From NCBI GenBank assembly GCA_030549495.1, contig JAUIRK010000951.1:248001-312000 (forward strand): 64,000 nt of DNA. The letters are read 5' to 3'. The notes under the pieces are model-generated. The model did not search any database and was not told the origin of the DNA. It was given only the letters and a program-made list of their open reading frames with translations. The position numbers and the translations under genes were made by a program. This DNA comes from Nectonema munidae (lineage: Eukaryota > Nematomorpha > Nectonematoida > Nectonematidae). This document shows positions 11,666 through 22,604 of this stretch, in pieces (positions within the stretch are counted from its first letter, which is position 1; each line of letters begins with the position of its first letter).

Positions 11666-12600
11666 TTAAGATGGATAATTTGTCCTCAGGATAGTAATTA
11701 GAGGTTCAATAATATGAATTAACTTATTCAGTTTAGCGAGAAGGGTTGGGTAATAAATGAGGTCGAGCAGAGAGTTAGGAAAATGGCCTAGTATACGAAC
11801 AGTTGAATTAATAAAATCTTCGCAGGTTAAGTGAGTACATTGACACGAGAATATAAGGTGGAAGGGTGACTCTGAACTTTCGTGACAGAGTCGACATAAA
11901 GAATCTTTCGAAATATTCCGTTGAAATAAATATAGGTTAAAGAAAGATGGCCCGAGAGCCATCTTATGAGAGGTCGAGTTATTTTGGATCCATGTAGAAT
12001 GAATTGCGTCGAGATTGGAAAAAGGAGGTAAAGCGGGATTTAGAAGAAATGTTTTCCAAGTTCCACATTCTATAAATGTGGTCGATTGATGAAGAATTGA
12101 AAGCTTTGAAGATAATAGAAAACGAAAAAACAGGTGAGAGATTACTTGCTTGCTTGGCTAATAGGTCCACAAAGCAGTTTTCATAAATATCAGTGTGGGA
12201 TGGGCACCAATTGACGCTTATAGAGAAATTGTTTCACAATAGAATAAGTTTCGGATAAATAAGGGATATGAAATACGGCACTTTCGCAGGGAGGTTAAGA
12301 TAATTAATTGTGTTTCGTGAATCTGTGAAGAAGCTTAAATGATTGAAGCAAAAAAGGACTCTATATTAGAAAGTAAGTAGTTACAGACAGAGAGGATGGC
12401 AATGGATTCAGCTTCTGAAGTGGAGTGTAAAGGATTAATAAGGGCTTGAAATTTGTAGATATTGAGAGCCGCACGAAAATGGCAAATGCTATTGAGCAAT
12501 GGGTGAGATGACTTCGAAGCATCTGAAAAAATTCGTAAAACTTGTGGACTAATACGAGATTTATAGATAGAAGACTTGGCCGATTTAATATTGCTGCAAG
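11666..12600 (-). pseudogene. LINE 3' part: RNase H and C-terminal zinc knuckle (copy A)
   Basis: On the minus strand, broken frames encode an RNase H domain typical of I-superfamily LINEs. The acidic residues are recognisable: IFSDASKSS, SEAESIAIL (in copy B), FFTDSRNTINYL and PSHTDIYENCFVDLLAK. Downstream is the usual tail, ALGPSFFNLYLF then CRLCHESSESPFHLIFSC, a CCHC-like knuckle. The 3' end lies near 11666. No reverse transcriptase core is visible upstream, so this is a remnant. Interrupted by stops and frame changes; the copy at 39460-40395 is very similar. Confidence 0.75.
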
Positions 12601-12934
12601 TATTGAGTGAGTATGGGAGAGGAGATGAGGGATAAGTTAATGTTATTTATGGAACGTGAGGATGGATAAAGAGGTGTAAGGTGAGGAGCGAAGGAGTTAA
12701 AGAATTAAAGAAATTAAAGGAAGGTGTATATTATTATCAGAGAAAGTATGGGAAGTCAGAAGAGGAGGATTTCAGGATTTATACATGAAAAGAAATCTTT
12801 TAAGTAAAATCTTTTTTAGTTGAAGATGAAGAGGTGTGATGTTAGCCCTATTAGTGACGGCCTATTTTCATTTCCTCAGTGACGGGGGGGGGGGCTCGGT
12901 TTTTCTTGAATGATTGCAAATTTTTACAAAATTT

Positions 12935-13209
12935 TGGCGTGAACCTACTAAATGATTGATTGCGAATCTGATCGTGACATTTATTTTTTTTAAAATCAAC
13001 CAAACCTGTCAAAAAATTGATTGATATATGACAGTTCAACTAAAAAAAAACTTTTAGTTTAAAAGGGTAATAAAGTTTTTTACACATATATACCCATTTT
13101 CAAGTGTGCTGAACACGATGGTCACATTTATTTTTTTTAAAAATCAACCAAACCTGTCAAAAAATTGATTGATATATGACAGCTCAACTAAAAAAAATAA
13201 ACTTTTAGT
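12935..13209 (+). repeat. Satellite-like tandem repeat flanking pB2 (copy A)
   Basis: About one and a half units of a ~170-180-bp repeat. Shared words are AAAGTTTTTTACACATAT, CAAGTGTGCTGAACACGATG and TCAACCAAACCTGTCAAA. The same unit lies at 40750-41006 and, on the other side of pB2, at 44063-44400, so pB2 inserted into a pre-existing array. Confidence 0.8.
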
Positions 13210-14875
13210 CCTTCGTATACCACTGTTGGGCTTTTTACTCCACTGTTTTTTTCAACTCAAAATTTAGGTCACAAAAAAATATGTAAGGTGGATGAAAATT
13301 AACACCCAAATTTGAAGAAATTAATGAAGTTTTCATTTTTCACTTCGATTTAAATTTTTAACAAAAATTTCAGGGGTTGATGACCCAAAAGTCAACATGA
13401 CTTCAAAAAAAAAATTTCAATATTTTTTGAATTTTCGTAAGACTTCCATAAAACATTTTTTATATAAAGATTAGAAAACTTCTGCTATTTTTGTGTGATA
13501 AAATTTGATGAAAAAATGATTTTTAAAAAACAAGCAAAAAAATGTATTAACGCCATCTATATATTTTAAATTACAATGCAAAAACAAAAATGTATAAACT
13601 TATCTGCTATCAGAGTGACAAGTAGGATATATCAGATAAGAATGCCTTTTGCAAATAAATTTTTTACAAAACGAGCACTTTCTGGTTCCCCTGTTTCTGG
13701 GTTTGCATTCCGGAATAGTGCAGTATCCTCTGATATTCGAACTACTTTCATTTATTTCTCTTTGAGGGAGAAATCCATAATACGATAAAATATTTTTGAT
13801 AGGTCGTGATATTTTTGAAACTTAAGAGCGTACAAGCATTGACTGTTCACAAAGTTTGAGAGATAAAAGCTTCAAAAAAAAATTCCTGCCTCCTTTTCTA
13901 GTTGAGCAATGTGTATCGGAGTTGAAACTATAAATTACCCAAGAGTTGAACGCTGTGATATCTATTTGTAAAAACAGCCATAGTCCATCTTCTACTAGGC
14001 TTATAGGATGTAAAATCCCTTGCCATTCTGTTGAAACAATCAACACGGCTTTTATACTTATTGTAAAGAACCAAGGTTTCGGGCTTGTTTTTATACGATG
14101 TTATAGCCACACCCCAAGTATGTTGGGAAGATAAGATATAAACCGCTTTAAAATTTTGCCTAGCATGTTTCATCGGAATGTAAGTTGAAATAGAAGCATA
14201 CTCTGAGTAAACGAACTTACTCTCAGTTTCTTGTAAGTTTAAATTACGAATGTATTTAGGTTTCAGAATATTGGGTAGAAAACGACGATTTGAGTTTATA
14301 GTGCCGCAAATAGTTAAATCTTTGCTTAGGGCCCACTTCGCTAGTTCATGAGATGTGAAAAAGCGATCAAGAAAAACTCCACATCCCCGTGGTAAATTTG
14401 ATCCAATTATTAATCTTTTACAAATTTCTAAACTAGAAAAATAACATTTATCAAGCAAACCAGAAATGTAAATTTCAGGCTTCATTACATAAAAAGTGTT
14501 AGCATCATTCATATGATATACTTTGATACCATAGTGGCCGGGTTTACTCTTATTGTATATTTTTATGGGACATCCTCCTCTGAACTTGACTAGTTGCTCA
14601 TCAATAGTAACTGCATCTAGAGGCGTCCAATACCTATGACAATTATCAAAAAAATGACTATGAATCACTCTGATTGCTGATAGTTTATCATTTTGATTTC
14701 TATCAATTGACCAATCAAAACGAATAAAAATATTTATATATGTGAACATCCTTCTTCCCATCGCTGCACGCAAAAAAGGGTCGCCATTTTTGGAGAAAAG
14801 ATACCGCGTCGCTATTCTTTGGTTTTAACTTGTCCAATGTAAATAAGACATCCAAAGTAAGCTAGGTCACTTATA
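13210..14875 (-). mobile_element. piggyBac element pB2 (copy A), truncated
   Basis: Low-coordinate part of pB2, starting at its terminal repeat CCTTCGTATACCACTGT (13210) and ending where pB3 begins (14876). The missing remainder, including the transposase N-terminus and the far terminal repeat, is present in copy B (42673-44058). A homologous non-coding 3' region (13210-13575) precedes the transposase. Confidence 0.85.
13600..14875 (-). pseudogene. piggyBac transposase pB2 (copy A), truncated
   Basis: Minus-strand DDE_Tnp_1_7 transposase missing its N-terminus. Catalytic aspartates lie in TIDEQLVKFRG, VFLDRFFTSHEL and KSRVDCFNRM. A frame change near 13975-13990 separates the third motif from the DITAFNSWVIY segment and the C-terminal Cys ribbon (CTIPECK ... 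CSFCKKFICKRH), and another occurs near 14820. It ends upstream at ISDLAYFGCLIY, exactly where pB3 abuts. Confidence 0.85.
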
Positions 14876-16450
14876 CACTAGAACGCCTGAACTTTTTATA
14901 TACCTTTAAAGCCTAAGTGGGGTCAAAAAGACCCCTAACTTTTTTGTGTCTTTTTCAACATATTTCACTTATATATTTAAGATAAGATTATGGAAAACAA
15001 TAAAAATGAAGAAAAAAAACTATTTACACATATAACAGCTTACCATTGACATTTTTGTACACTTGCCACACACAAGTTTATGACAATTACAGCATTTTGT
15101 TAGCGTTTTGTTTCCATTGCAGTTGGCTTTTATTTGACATTTTTTTCAATTTTTTCTTTTTGATTATTTTCAGCAACTTTATTACACGTAATTTTATTTT
15201 GAACATAAGTTTCAGCTAATTCCACCGCAAGTTTTTGTAGAAAATCTTTTCTTGAAATTTTTTCTCCAGTTATCTCTCTGTAAACTATACATGCATTGAT
15301 AGCAGCTAAATCTAAAATATTATAGAAGGTATGAATAGGCCATCTTCTTGATGAAGACTTGACACTGTAAATTCGGGCCATTTGATCTAAAACATCGACT
15401 CCATACTTTGTTGAATTGTAATACTCAATACTTTCAGGAATTTTTTTCGCGCAGTCTTTGATTCCAATATTTTCGTGTTGGCTGCTAAGAATAAAAACCG
15501 ATTTGTTTTTTTTTGGCTTGATAGCATGTCAAAGTGATATCTTTATTCTTCAGAATAATAGACTCATACTCCTTCATTTTAAAACTTTTTATTTCTTTTG
15601 GTATTTCTTTTCTAGCTTTGTTCATTGTACCAACTAAAGTCATCGAGTGTTTTTGAAGTTCTTCAGCTAAACTGAGAGAAGTAAAGAAATTATCAGTTGT
15701 GACATTTCTTCCACTTTTATAGTATGGTTTTACAAGTTCTAGAACTACATATTCTGACAACCTTACGTCTTTAGGTCGAGCTTCGTCTTTACCTAAATAT
15801 GGGAATCCATTCAATAAATATTTAGACTGCACGTCTACCGCTAGCCACATATTTTGCCCATACTTATCAGGTTTAGAAGGAATGAATTGTGTAAAAGGAC
15901 AACGTGTTTTGCTAGGAAAAAGTTGTTCATCTACAGTAATATTAGGACCTGGATGAAACATCTTTTGGCAGTTTGAAATGAAACGATACCAAACATTTGA
16001 TATAGCAGCAAATTTATCAGTTTTATTCTTTCAGATCTTGTTGTTTTCTCATCAAAGCGTAGAAATCTTAATATTTCACAAAATCGATCTCTGCCCATCG
16101 TTTTTTTACAAAAAGGTAAACCCCAATCATCGGACCAAAGAGAATGTAAATCTATGTTTTTCGACATGGTAACTCCTCTAACATATAAAATTGCTATGAA
16201 GGCTTGAACTTCTGATAGTGAAAGTGTCCACGAAGAATCACCTAAAACACGTCTTGCTTCTCCTTCTGTGTACAATAATATTGATTTCAATATATATGCA
16301 TCTATAAAAAGCAACCAAGAGCTCAGCAAACTCCCCTTTACAACATATCTTCTCGCAAAATTTGATGGACCAGAAGCCTGCTTTATAATATTTTTAGACT
16401 TTGTTTTTTTATTATAAATACTATTTTGAGTTTTCTAAACAGTTCCATCT
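14876..16450 (-). mobile_element. piggyBac element pB3, inserted in pB2 copy A
   Basis: A third piggyBac lineage, transposase on the minus strand. Its low-coordinate end starts CACTAGAACGCC and has a perfect subterminal palindrome GGGGTC-AAAAA-GACCCC at 14919-14935, as in many piggyBac-like elements. The join to pB2 falls exactly where copy B has TTAA (42673-42676), although TTAA itself is absent at the join. The far end is not resolved; it probably lies between 16450 and 16800. Confidence 0.8.
15020..16445 (-). pseudogene. piggyBac transposase pB3
   Basis: Minus-strand transposase with nearly the whole DDE_Tnp_1_7 domain: GPSNFARRY at the start, then SLSEVQAFIAILYVRG, first Asp in TVDEQLFPSKTRC, second in VTTDNFFTSLS, third in KYGVDVLDQMARIYS, then SSRRWPIHTFYNILD. 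The C-terminal Cys ribbon (CCNCHKLVCGKC) ends at a stop near 15020. Frame changes occur near 16030, in a poly-A run near 15505, and near 15140. A TAG near 16440 stands where the usual KDGTVW motif has Trp. The acidic N-terminus is not found. Otherwise well conserved, so probably young. Confidence 0.85.
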
Positions 16451-16805
16451 GTTGATTTATATGTATTTTTTCGGTCTGTGTAAAATAAGCTGCAAAAAAA
16501 GCTGCAAATATAAAGTTAAATAACTTTGTAAATAATTTGAGAATTTAATTTAAATTTTGCATATTAACTAAATATAATATAGAATAAATATATTCAAAGT
16601 TTCGATTAAATCTGTTGGCTAGAATTTATATGATAGCCTCTCAAACTTCTCTAAAAATTTTGGGAGCCATTTTAAGGGTAAAATAAGCTGCAAATTCGAC
16701 GGCCATTTTTTTTGGATTTTTAAAAATGGCGAATTCTTTTATTATTTTTGCTTCTAAAATATAATACAACAATTTTTCTTTCACGAGTTTTCTATTGTTT
16801 CAAAT
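16451..16805. other. AT-rich sequence between pB3 and the repeat array
   Basis: No gene recognised. The word AAAATAAGCTGCAAA occurs at about 16480 and again at about 16680, suggesting a small duplication or element end. Confidence 0.35.
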
Positions 16806-17230
16806 TTTTTTTATAGTTTGAACTTTGCTTTTTCTGTAAGAAATTTAACTTATTTATTTAATTGTTTTTATAAGTTCATCGCTTATTATAATAATTTTTT
16901 TGAAGGTTGGACCTTAATATTTTTACTTAATTTATTTTATAAGTTCATCCCCTATTATATTAAACTTTTTCAAGGCTGATCTCTGCTTTATCTGTAAGAA
17001 ATTCAACTTTTTTCCTTAATTCTTTATTATAAGTTCATATTAAATATTTTTTAAGCTAGATATTTGCTCTCGCTGTAACAAACTTTACTTTTTACTTATT
17101 TTTTTTTCATAAGTTCATTCAACTTTTTTTGAAGGTCAATCTTTGCTTTTCTCTAAACATTTTTCAAGGCTAATCTTGGCTTTATCTGTAAGAAATTTAG
17201 CTTTTTGATTCTCATTCCTCCTGACTTACT
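16806..17230 (+). repeat. Degenerate ~85-bp tandem repeat
   Basis: Four to five diverged units share the order ATAAGTTCAT, a TATTAT-rich stretch, TTTTTGAAGG, a CTTTxxCTGTAAGAAATTTA word, then ACTT and T-rich spacer. Clear ATAAGTTCAT occurrences are at about 16868, 16941, 17029 and 17110. It precedes the OTU/MULE element and could be its subterminal repeat region. Confidence 0.6.
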
Positions 17231-17366
17231 TATTTATCTAGGTTCATATTTGAAAGCCTTTCCTTGTAAATATAATCTAAGTATTTTTGTTATTTATTAT
17301 AATTCCTTGTTGTTTTCAAGCAATACACTTTTTTTTTAAATTAACTTTTTTAATTCTATTTAGAAA

Positions 17367-18352
17367 ATGAGCTTCAAGGTAAACATTGGTAGATTTAAAG
17401 TAATTTTACAAAAACTTCAATTTTTTTCAACTACACTGAATAAAGAAAAAGATATAGACTGTAATATAATTAGGTTAAAAAATTTTTTAAGGCCTTATAA
17501 AAATTTCTTGAGTTATTCTGTTCCAAATTTATTTTCAAATACATATATAACACTTATTGATTCTACTTCTAAATTAATTTTAGATACATATAATATGAAC
17601 TTTGATCATGTTCCCTTAACAACTACAGGAGATGGCAAATGCTTGTTCAATTCAGTTTCCATATTATTTCATGGCAATGAAGAGTATTCTTACGTATATC
17701 GTCTTTTGACAGCCTTAGAATTAATAAAATATTCTGAAAAGTATAGAAATGAGGAATTTAGTAAGGTCTGTAGTTTTGAAGATGCTATATATGATGTTTG
17801 TTGTAACTTTGGTTGGACTAATATATTCACCATCTGGGCCCTTTTCACTGTTTTAATGCAACCCATTCGATTAATTTATCCTCCATATAACTCAATTGAT
17901 AACATAGCTAATTTAGTTTTAAATAAAATAATCCTTCCCCAAAATTTTGATTCCAAAAAATGTCTTCTTATAATAACATCAAAATTTTGTTTACGTGTGC
18001 TTCCTTCAAAAAAAGTACATTCATTTTTCCTAACCATTTTGTTCCGCTTGTTAAATCTAAAAATCATGTATCTTTTAAGCCCATGGAGAATAAATTATTA
18101 GAAAAAAAGTCTATATTGTCTAATATATCGTCAAAAAGTATAATTAACAATATACAGAGTCGAATTAACCCTGTTAAAATTATATCTATTAGCTCAATTT
18201 ATAGTGAACATAATTATTCATTATCTTATACTCGACCAGATTCAGTAACTTCATTCCTTAAAGTAGACAAGTTTTTATCTAAAGATAATTGGTTTAATTT
18301 TATTACAAAAAATTCTCTTCCTTATGAAGAAGTACCCAACGGACCTAAATAA
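17367..18352 (+). pseudogene. OTU-type cysteine protease segment of a MULE-like element
   Basis: Residues ~80-100 of the first frame carry the OTU signature TTTGDGKCLFNSVS (catalytic Asp and Cys), followed by helices typical of the fold. The catalytic His motif PNHFVPLV appears in the overlapping frame that starts at 17960, so at least one frameshift separates the two halves. OTU proteases cleave ubiquitin conjugates; in transposon proteins of this kind their role is unknown. The MULE-like DDE segment 0.3 kb downstream, on the same strand, suggests one element. A possible host OTU gene is less likely given the decay and neighbourhood. Confidence 0.7.
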
Positions 18353-18623
18353 AATATATGTTTTTTAGTGAAAAAAAAACTCAAAGTAGAAATAATTTCT
18401 TCGACGATTGTGGAGCCTGGGGTAAAAATTCCACTAATAAATTTTTTTTTTAAATAAATGAGGATGGTACCCTCTCTGATACTAGAGATAAAGAGTCCGA
18501 TGTTTCAAATATACTCTAAGTCTATGTTAAAAGGTACTATTCAAAATAAAAAGGGACTGTAACTATCAAAGAAGAATCTCCTTCTTCTATGTTCCACCTA
18601 AATTTAATACCAACCTTTTATAT

Positions 18624-19519
18624 TTGATGACCTATGAATACATTGGATCTTTTCCTAACTTGGCTCCTCATCTTAATTCACAAGGGACCAATATTTACAT
18701 TAGAACTAATGAAACAGTTAGAGACCTTGTTAAAAATAAATTATCCGATTCTAAGGAAAGTGTGAGAAAAATCTGTACTGATTTACTTCTAGATAACACC
18801 GCCCCTCGTAACAGTGAGTTTATAAAAAACATGAGGCGTAATTTAAATAAAATTCAAAATCCTAATAGTTTTATGAATCCATCAGATGAAATGCAGTCTA
18901 TGATTAGTATGTGTTGCAATGAACATGCTTTCATTAAACACTTCTTTTCAAGTCCAGGTAAACCTTGTTTCATTTTATATACTGAATTTCAACTAAAGCA
19001 TTTTTAGACAGCATTGATAATTGGTTTATAATGAGTATTGATCGGACGTTCAACCTAGGGCCTTGTTTTCTCACCAACTTTGTCTTCCAAGAAAAAAGAT
19101 TGAAAAATAGATCAACAAAAATTCATCCCATTTTTCTAGGACCAATGTGTCTCCATTGGGATGGGCTATTTGAAACATATTATTCTTTTCTTACTCATAT
19201 TGCATCTAAAGTTAAAAATAGGCATCTTTTTATAGGCTGTGATGAAGAAAAGGCTTTGATGAAAGCTATTAACCAAGCTTTCAAAAATCATACAATCCTT
19301 TTATGTACTAGACACATGAAGAACAACTTAGTAAGAAATAATAATAATAAATTTTGGCTCAAAGGTCTAGAATTAAGTATTTTAAAACAGAAACTATTTT
19401 CTGACTATATTTATATTCTTAATATACTATATATATATATATATATGCTAGATGTAAGATTTGATATATGCATGTTACAAAAGTTATTGCCTATATTTTT
19501 GCAATTTGCACTATTTTAA
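18624..19519 (+). pseudogene. MULE-type transposase DDE segment, decayed
   Basis: Two frames. The first (18624-19007) encodes a region with YIRTNETVRDLVKNKL and ends before the catalytic core. The second (from about 19031) begins SIDRTFNLGPCFLTN, where the Asp fits the first DDE residue, then HPIFLGPMCLHW and IGCDEEKALMKAINQAF, where the Asp fits the second. CTRHMKNNL matches the CxxH motif of MULE transposases. The third acidic residue is not reached: the frame ends in AT-rich sequence with an AT microsatellite (19425-19446). At least one frameshift. Non-functional. Confidence 0.65.
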
Positions 19520-19919
19520 ATAATATATTTGTCAATTAATCAAACAATCAAAATAAAATTTTGTAATCAAAGAATTCAAAAATATTCTTTTTAAATATAT
19601 CCTCGGCTCCCGTTACTTTTAGTAACGGACCTAAAACACCTATATGCATTATTTGATAAAAGTGATTAGAAAGACAAGGTTTATCTTTTTTATTTAAAAA
19701 ATTGAGTATTCAGTAACTTTTTTATTTTCAACTTAATCCTCTTTTAAATGATTCCTCACACTCAGTTTTAATTCTCATATATCCTATGGTCCAAAAATAT
19801 AATCAAATTTGGCATATTCAAATTTTATTTCGACGTCAAATAATGTAATATGAATAATAGACATCTTCAAATAAAACTGAATCTATTTTATTACCTTTCT
19901 TTTCCCCAAAAATTGCAGA
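19520..19919. other. AT-rich spacer with one hairpin
   Basis: No gene recognised. A perfect palindrome CCGTTACT-TTT-AGTAACGG lies at 19610-19628, in a context (CTCGGCTCC...GGACC) that resembles a transposon end but has no partner. Confidence 0.4.
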
Positions 19920-20471
19920 TCATACAACTTTTTCACAATGTTGTCTTTCATTGAATGCTATAAAGTACAGTTTCAAAAATCGAATGCATTTGTTCAACAT
20001 GCGTTGTAAAAGCAAACAAGGATTGAACAAAATTCTCCTTGTGCTCAATCGTAAAACTGTTGTTAAAGAAACTTCGTTATAAATTAGCTTTTGAAAATTC
20101 CACCTTACGCATTCTTTCATTGTACCTGGTTTTACTGCATACTTAACTGTATTAATAAGATCGTTCTTGATTTGCACAATATACTCATGATATCTTTTAT
20201 AAATATAATTCAAAATCTCATAAGTACTAGATTAAAAATCCTTCATATGTGAAATCAATTTTTCCATCCGTTTTACATCAACAACATGATTGAATGATGA
20301 TTGAACATCAAAACTGTCTTCTTCATCAGCAATATAGTTCTCTAAAATGCCATTATCATCAGAATCGTCAATAACTTCATTGACAAAAGATCATTTTAAA
20401 TCACTAGTGTTTTCGACATTTGTTTCATGTGATGTAATTAAATCTTCTGGCAGATCCATTTCAGGTTCCAT
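19920..20471 (-). pseudogene. Broken unrecognised ORF with acidic N-terminus
   Basis: Starting at an ATG at 20471 on the minus strand, one frame runs 184 codons to 19920 with two in-frame stops. The first ~70 residues are acidic (e.g. VIDDSDDNGILENYIADEED). The middle has KRMEKLISHMKDF and YEILNYIYKRYHEYIVQ, and the end is basic. The acidic start and long frame kept open apart from two stops suggest a decayed transposase or element-borne protein, but I do not recognise the family. A host pseudogene cannot be excluded. Confidence 0.45.
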
Positions 20472-21695
20472 ACAAACTCACTAAAATTGCAAATTTCAAC
20501 ACACAAGATTTTTGTTCATTAAATAAACTTGTGAATAGCTATATAAATACAAAACTTTTCTAATATTTTGATATTTTGTTTCTGAGTGAGTATAAAGCTT
20601 ATTTGACTCCAATATTGCTATCTTCTCCAATTTACAAGTTTTTTATAACATCATTGCTGTATACATCAGATTGAAAACTTGAAATCAAAAGAAACAATCC
20701 TATACACATAAAATCCAATTCCAAAAATTTTTCATATCTGAGTTGGTTTATGATCATCTTGGAATTAAAAGGTATTATTCTGTGCCTCATATTGTACTAT
20801 GACTATTTCATCGAGGTTGACATTATCGAAATCAAAGTTCTTTGTAAAACAATTGTTTAAAAATCGCATCACAAATCATAGCACCATTGATTAAATGTTC
20901 ATTAGTTAAATTATGTTCGATAAGGAATACTCATCAACATTGCATAGTTCACCCAGGTGATCTACGCCCTCCCTCTCCTCCCCAAAGTTTTAGAACGACT
21001 GTGTTAAAGTATGTTTTTTGGTTTTAAATGATCGAGTACAAGTAGTTACTTAAACTATCATTACGTTATTGAAAAGAGGTTTTTTAATCCAAAGTAATCC
21101 CTCTAAGATACGAATAACCTTTTTGCCATGCTCATTAAGTCAAATAGAAAGGATTTTTAACTTCAATTCAAAACACCTGCCAGCAACCATTTGAAAAAAT
21201 CTTTTTTCAAATTAAATAAAACTTTGGAGTTATTTCTGAATATATGTCTTTTGAACGAACTTCGATTTTTTTGAAAATTTAAATATGATATAAATAAAAT
21301 TATTGTTTTTAATTATAATTTTTCACATATTGAGATGTTTTAAATTAGACCTTAAACTATCTTCGCATAAATCTTTATCTTTGAAACAATATTTGGTTTA
21401 CTGATGTGCATTTCATTAGCGATATGAATGCAATTTTTACATGTAACATGTTTTTTTGCTAGTCAAATGTCATGTTTTTTACTAGAAGTTCGAATGTATA
21501 CGTTATCATATATATATGATGAAAACTTGATCAATAAACACTTAGATGCCTGTCGTGAATTTCTAGAGAATTTTGAAGTCTGTAATTATCTGTTTTTATT
21601 CCTGTGCAAATTTTTGTGCTCTTATTTAAAACCCTCTTACAATTTTTATTTCTTGGCGTAAGAATACCTTTTTGTACGTAGATAGTGAAACACTT
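20472..21695. other. Spacer upstream of MED29 with a hAT-like end
   Basis: No gene recognised. CCCCAAAGTTTTAGAACGACTG at about 20980-21001 looks like the right terminus of a hAT-type element, with no left partner identified. Just before the MED29 start, TTTTTGTACGTAG at about 21670-21682 could be a splice acceptor. Confidence 0.4.
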
Positions 21696-22604
21696 ATGCA
21701 TCCAAGTAATAATCCAAATAATTTCAACGCTTCAATGCACTCCTCTCAAAACCATCCCGCCATGATGCAGTCCATGGTGAACAGGCAGAATTCTCCGGGT
21801 ATGAATTATGCGTACAGTACTCCAGCTTCCGCAAGTCCTTACCAGTACAGTCCTAGTAATCAAGGTGCCTTCTATAACAACATGTCCCCTGCGCAACCGC
21901 ACATGTCCATCCAAGCGTGCAGACATGCCTCTATGCCTTCCATGCCCTACAATAACTATTCCATTCCTCCACAACAACAAATGTGCCCGAGAAACTTCCA
22001 TCCTGGTCAATCATTTCCTCAGAACAAGATGACCCAACACTCCCCATCTTCCCTCCCCCTCTCTCCCATTGTGATGCGCAACTCCCCCATTCCAAGTGTG
22101 GGGGCCAAGCAAACCCCCAGCCAACATCATTCTGAGTTGGAAGCTAAATCTGATCCCTACTCTATGGCCAAGTCTCTCTTCCCTGAATTGAAGGAAAGCT
22201 TTTTCCTCTTGGTCAACTTTGCTTCTTCTTCCTTGCGCAGTAGCGCGCAAAGCACGCACCACTCCCATTCCTCGAACACTTCCTTCGCTGCGTCCCAGGA
22301 ATCTCTGTCGAAAGCCTCCCAAAATTTCTTCGATATTGCGCAACACATGCAATCTCACATCAACTTGTCCTTGTCCTGTCTGATTCAGACGCACGAAAGC
22401 AACAAAAATTCTCCGATATCCGTGTCTCTTTCAAAACCCGTTGGCGCCAATTCCAATCTTTCTCAAATTTCCACAGATAATCCTTCATCTTCGTACAAGA
22501 ATTACATTCAAACGGTGAAGACGCAAGTTAGGTGCACTAAAAAAATCAGAAATATTTTGAATGAAACGATCAATGCTGTTATTAATTTGAATGTAAAGAA
22601 ATGA
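21696..22604 (+). CDS. MED29: Mediator complex subunit 29 (intersex)
   Basis: A 302-residue protein starting at the ATG at 21696 (MHPSNNP). The first ~145 residues are low-complexity, rich in Ser, Pro, Asn, Gln and Met, as usual for Mediator tails. From about residue 152 the conserved MED29 domain follows: DPYSMAKSLFPELKES corresponds to the family's DP...LIPQLKESL, then helices with NFFDIAQHMQSHINLSLSC. The C-terminal block YKNYIQTVKTQVRCTKKI aligns with the family's YPQYLAVIKAQIxCAKDI. MED29 is a tail/middle subunit linking activators to RNA polymerase II; in Drosophila it is intersex. The domain is interrupted by a Ser/His-rich insertion (~180-195). AATAAA lies about 30 nt after the stop. 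The CDS looks intact; a 5' exon is possible because of an acceptor-like site at 21682. Confidence 0.85.
   Translation: MHPSNNPNNFNASMHSSQNHPAMMQSMVNRQNSPGMNYAYSTPASASPYQYSPSNQGAFYNNMSPAQPHMSIQACRHASMPSMPYNNYSIPPQQQMCPRNFHPGQSFPQNKMTQHSPSSLPLSPIVMRNSPIPSVGAKQTPSQHHSELEAKSDPYSMAKSLFPELKESFFLLVNFASSSLRSSAQSTHHSHSSNTSFAASQESLSKASQNFFDIAQHMQSHINLSLSCLIQTHESNKNSPISVSLSKPVGANSNLSQISTDNPSSSYKNYIQTVKTQVRCTKKIRNILNETINAVINLNVKK

Larger units (their letters stand above)
1..14875 (+). repeat. Large direct duplication, copy A
   Basis: Copy A of a duplication whose partner starts at 23309 in the same orientation. Position 1 aligns with 23309, so the true left boundary may lie outside the window. The offset stays at 23307-23308 for over 8 kb with only scattered substitutions and one-base indels, so identity there looks above 99% by eye. 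From about 8650 onward there are more small indels. Copy A ends at 14875, where a different piggyBac (pB3) abuts; copy B continues through the intact sequence. Copy A keeps 10044-10605, which copy B lacks, and lacks two insertions present in copy B. Confidence 0.95.

Noticed and set aside
22011-22394. Antisense open frames opposite MED29 (also 21732-22010)
   Set aside because: Shadow frames of the higher-G+C coding strand. The sense strand has the recognisable MED29 domain.
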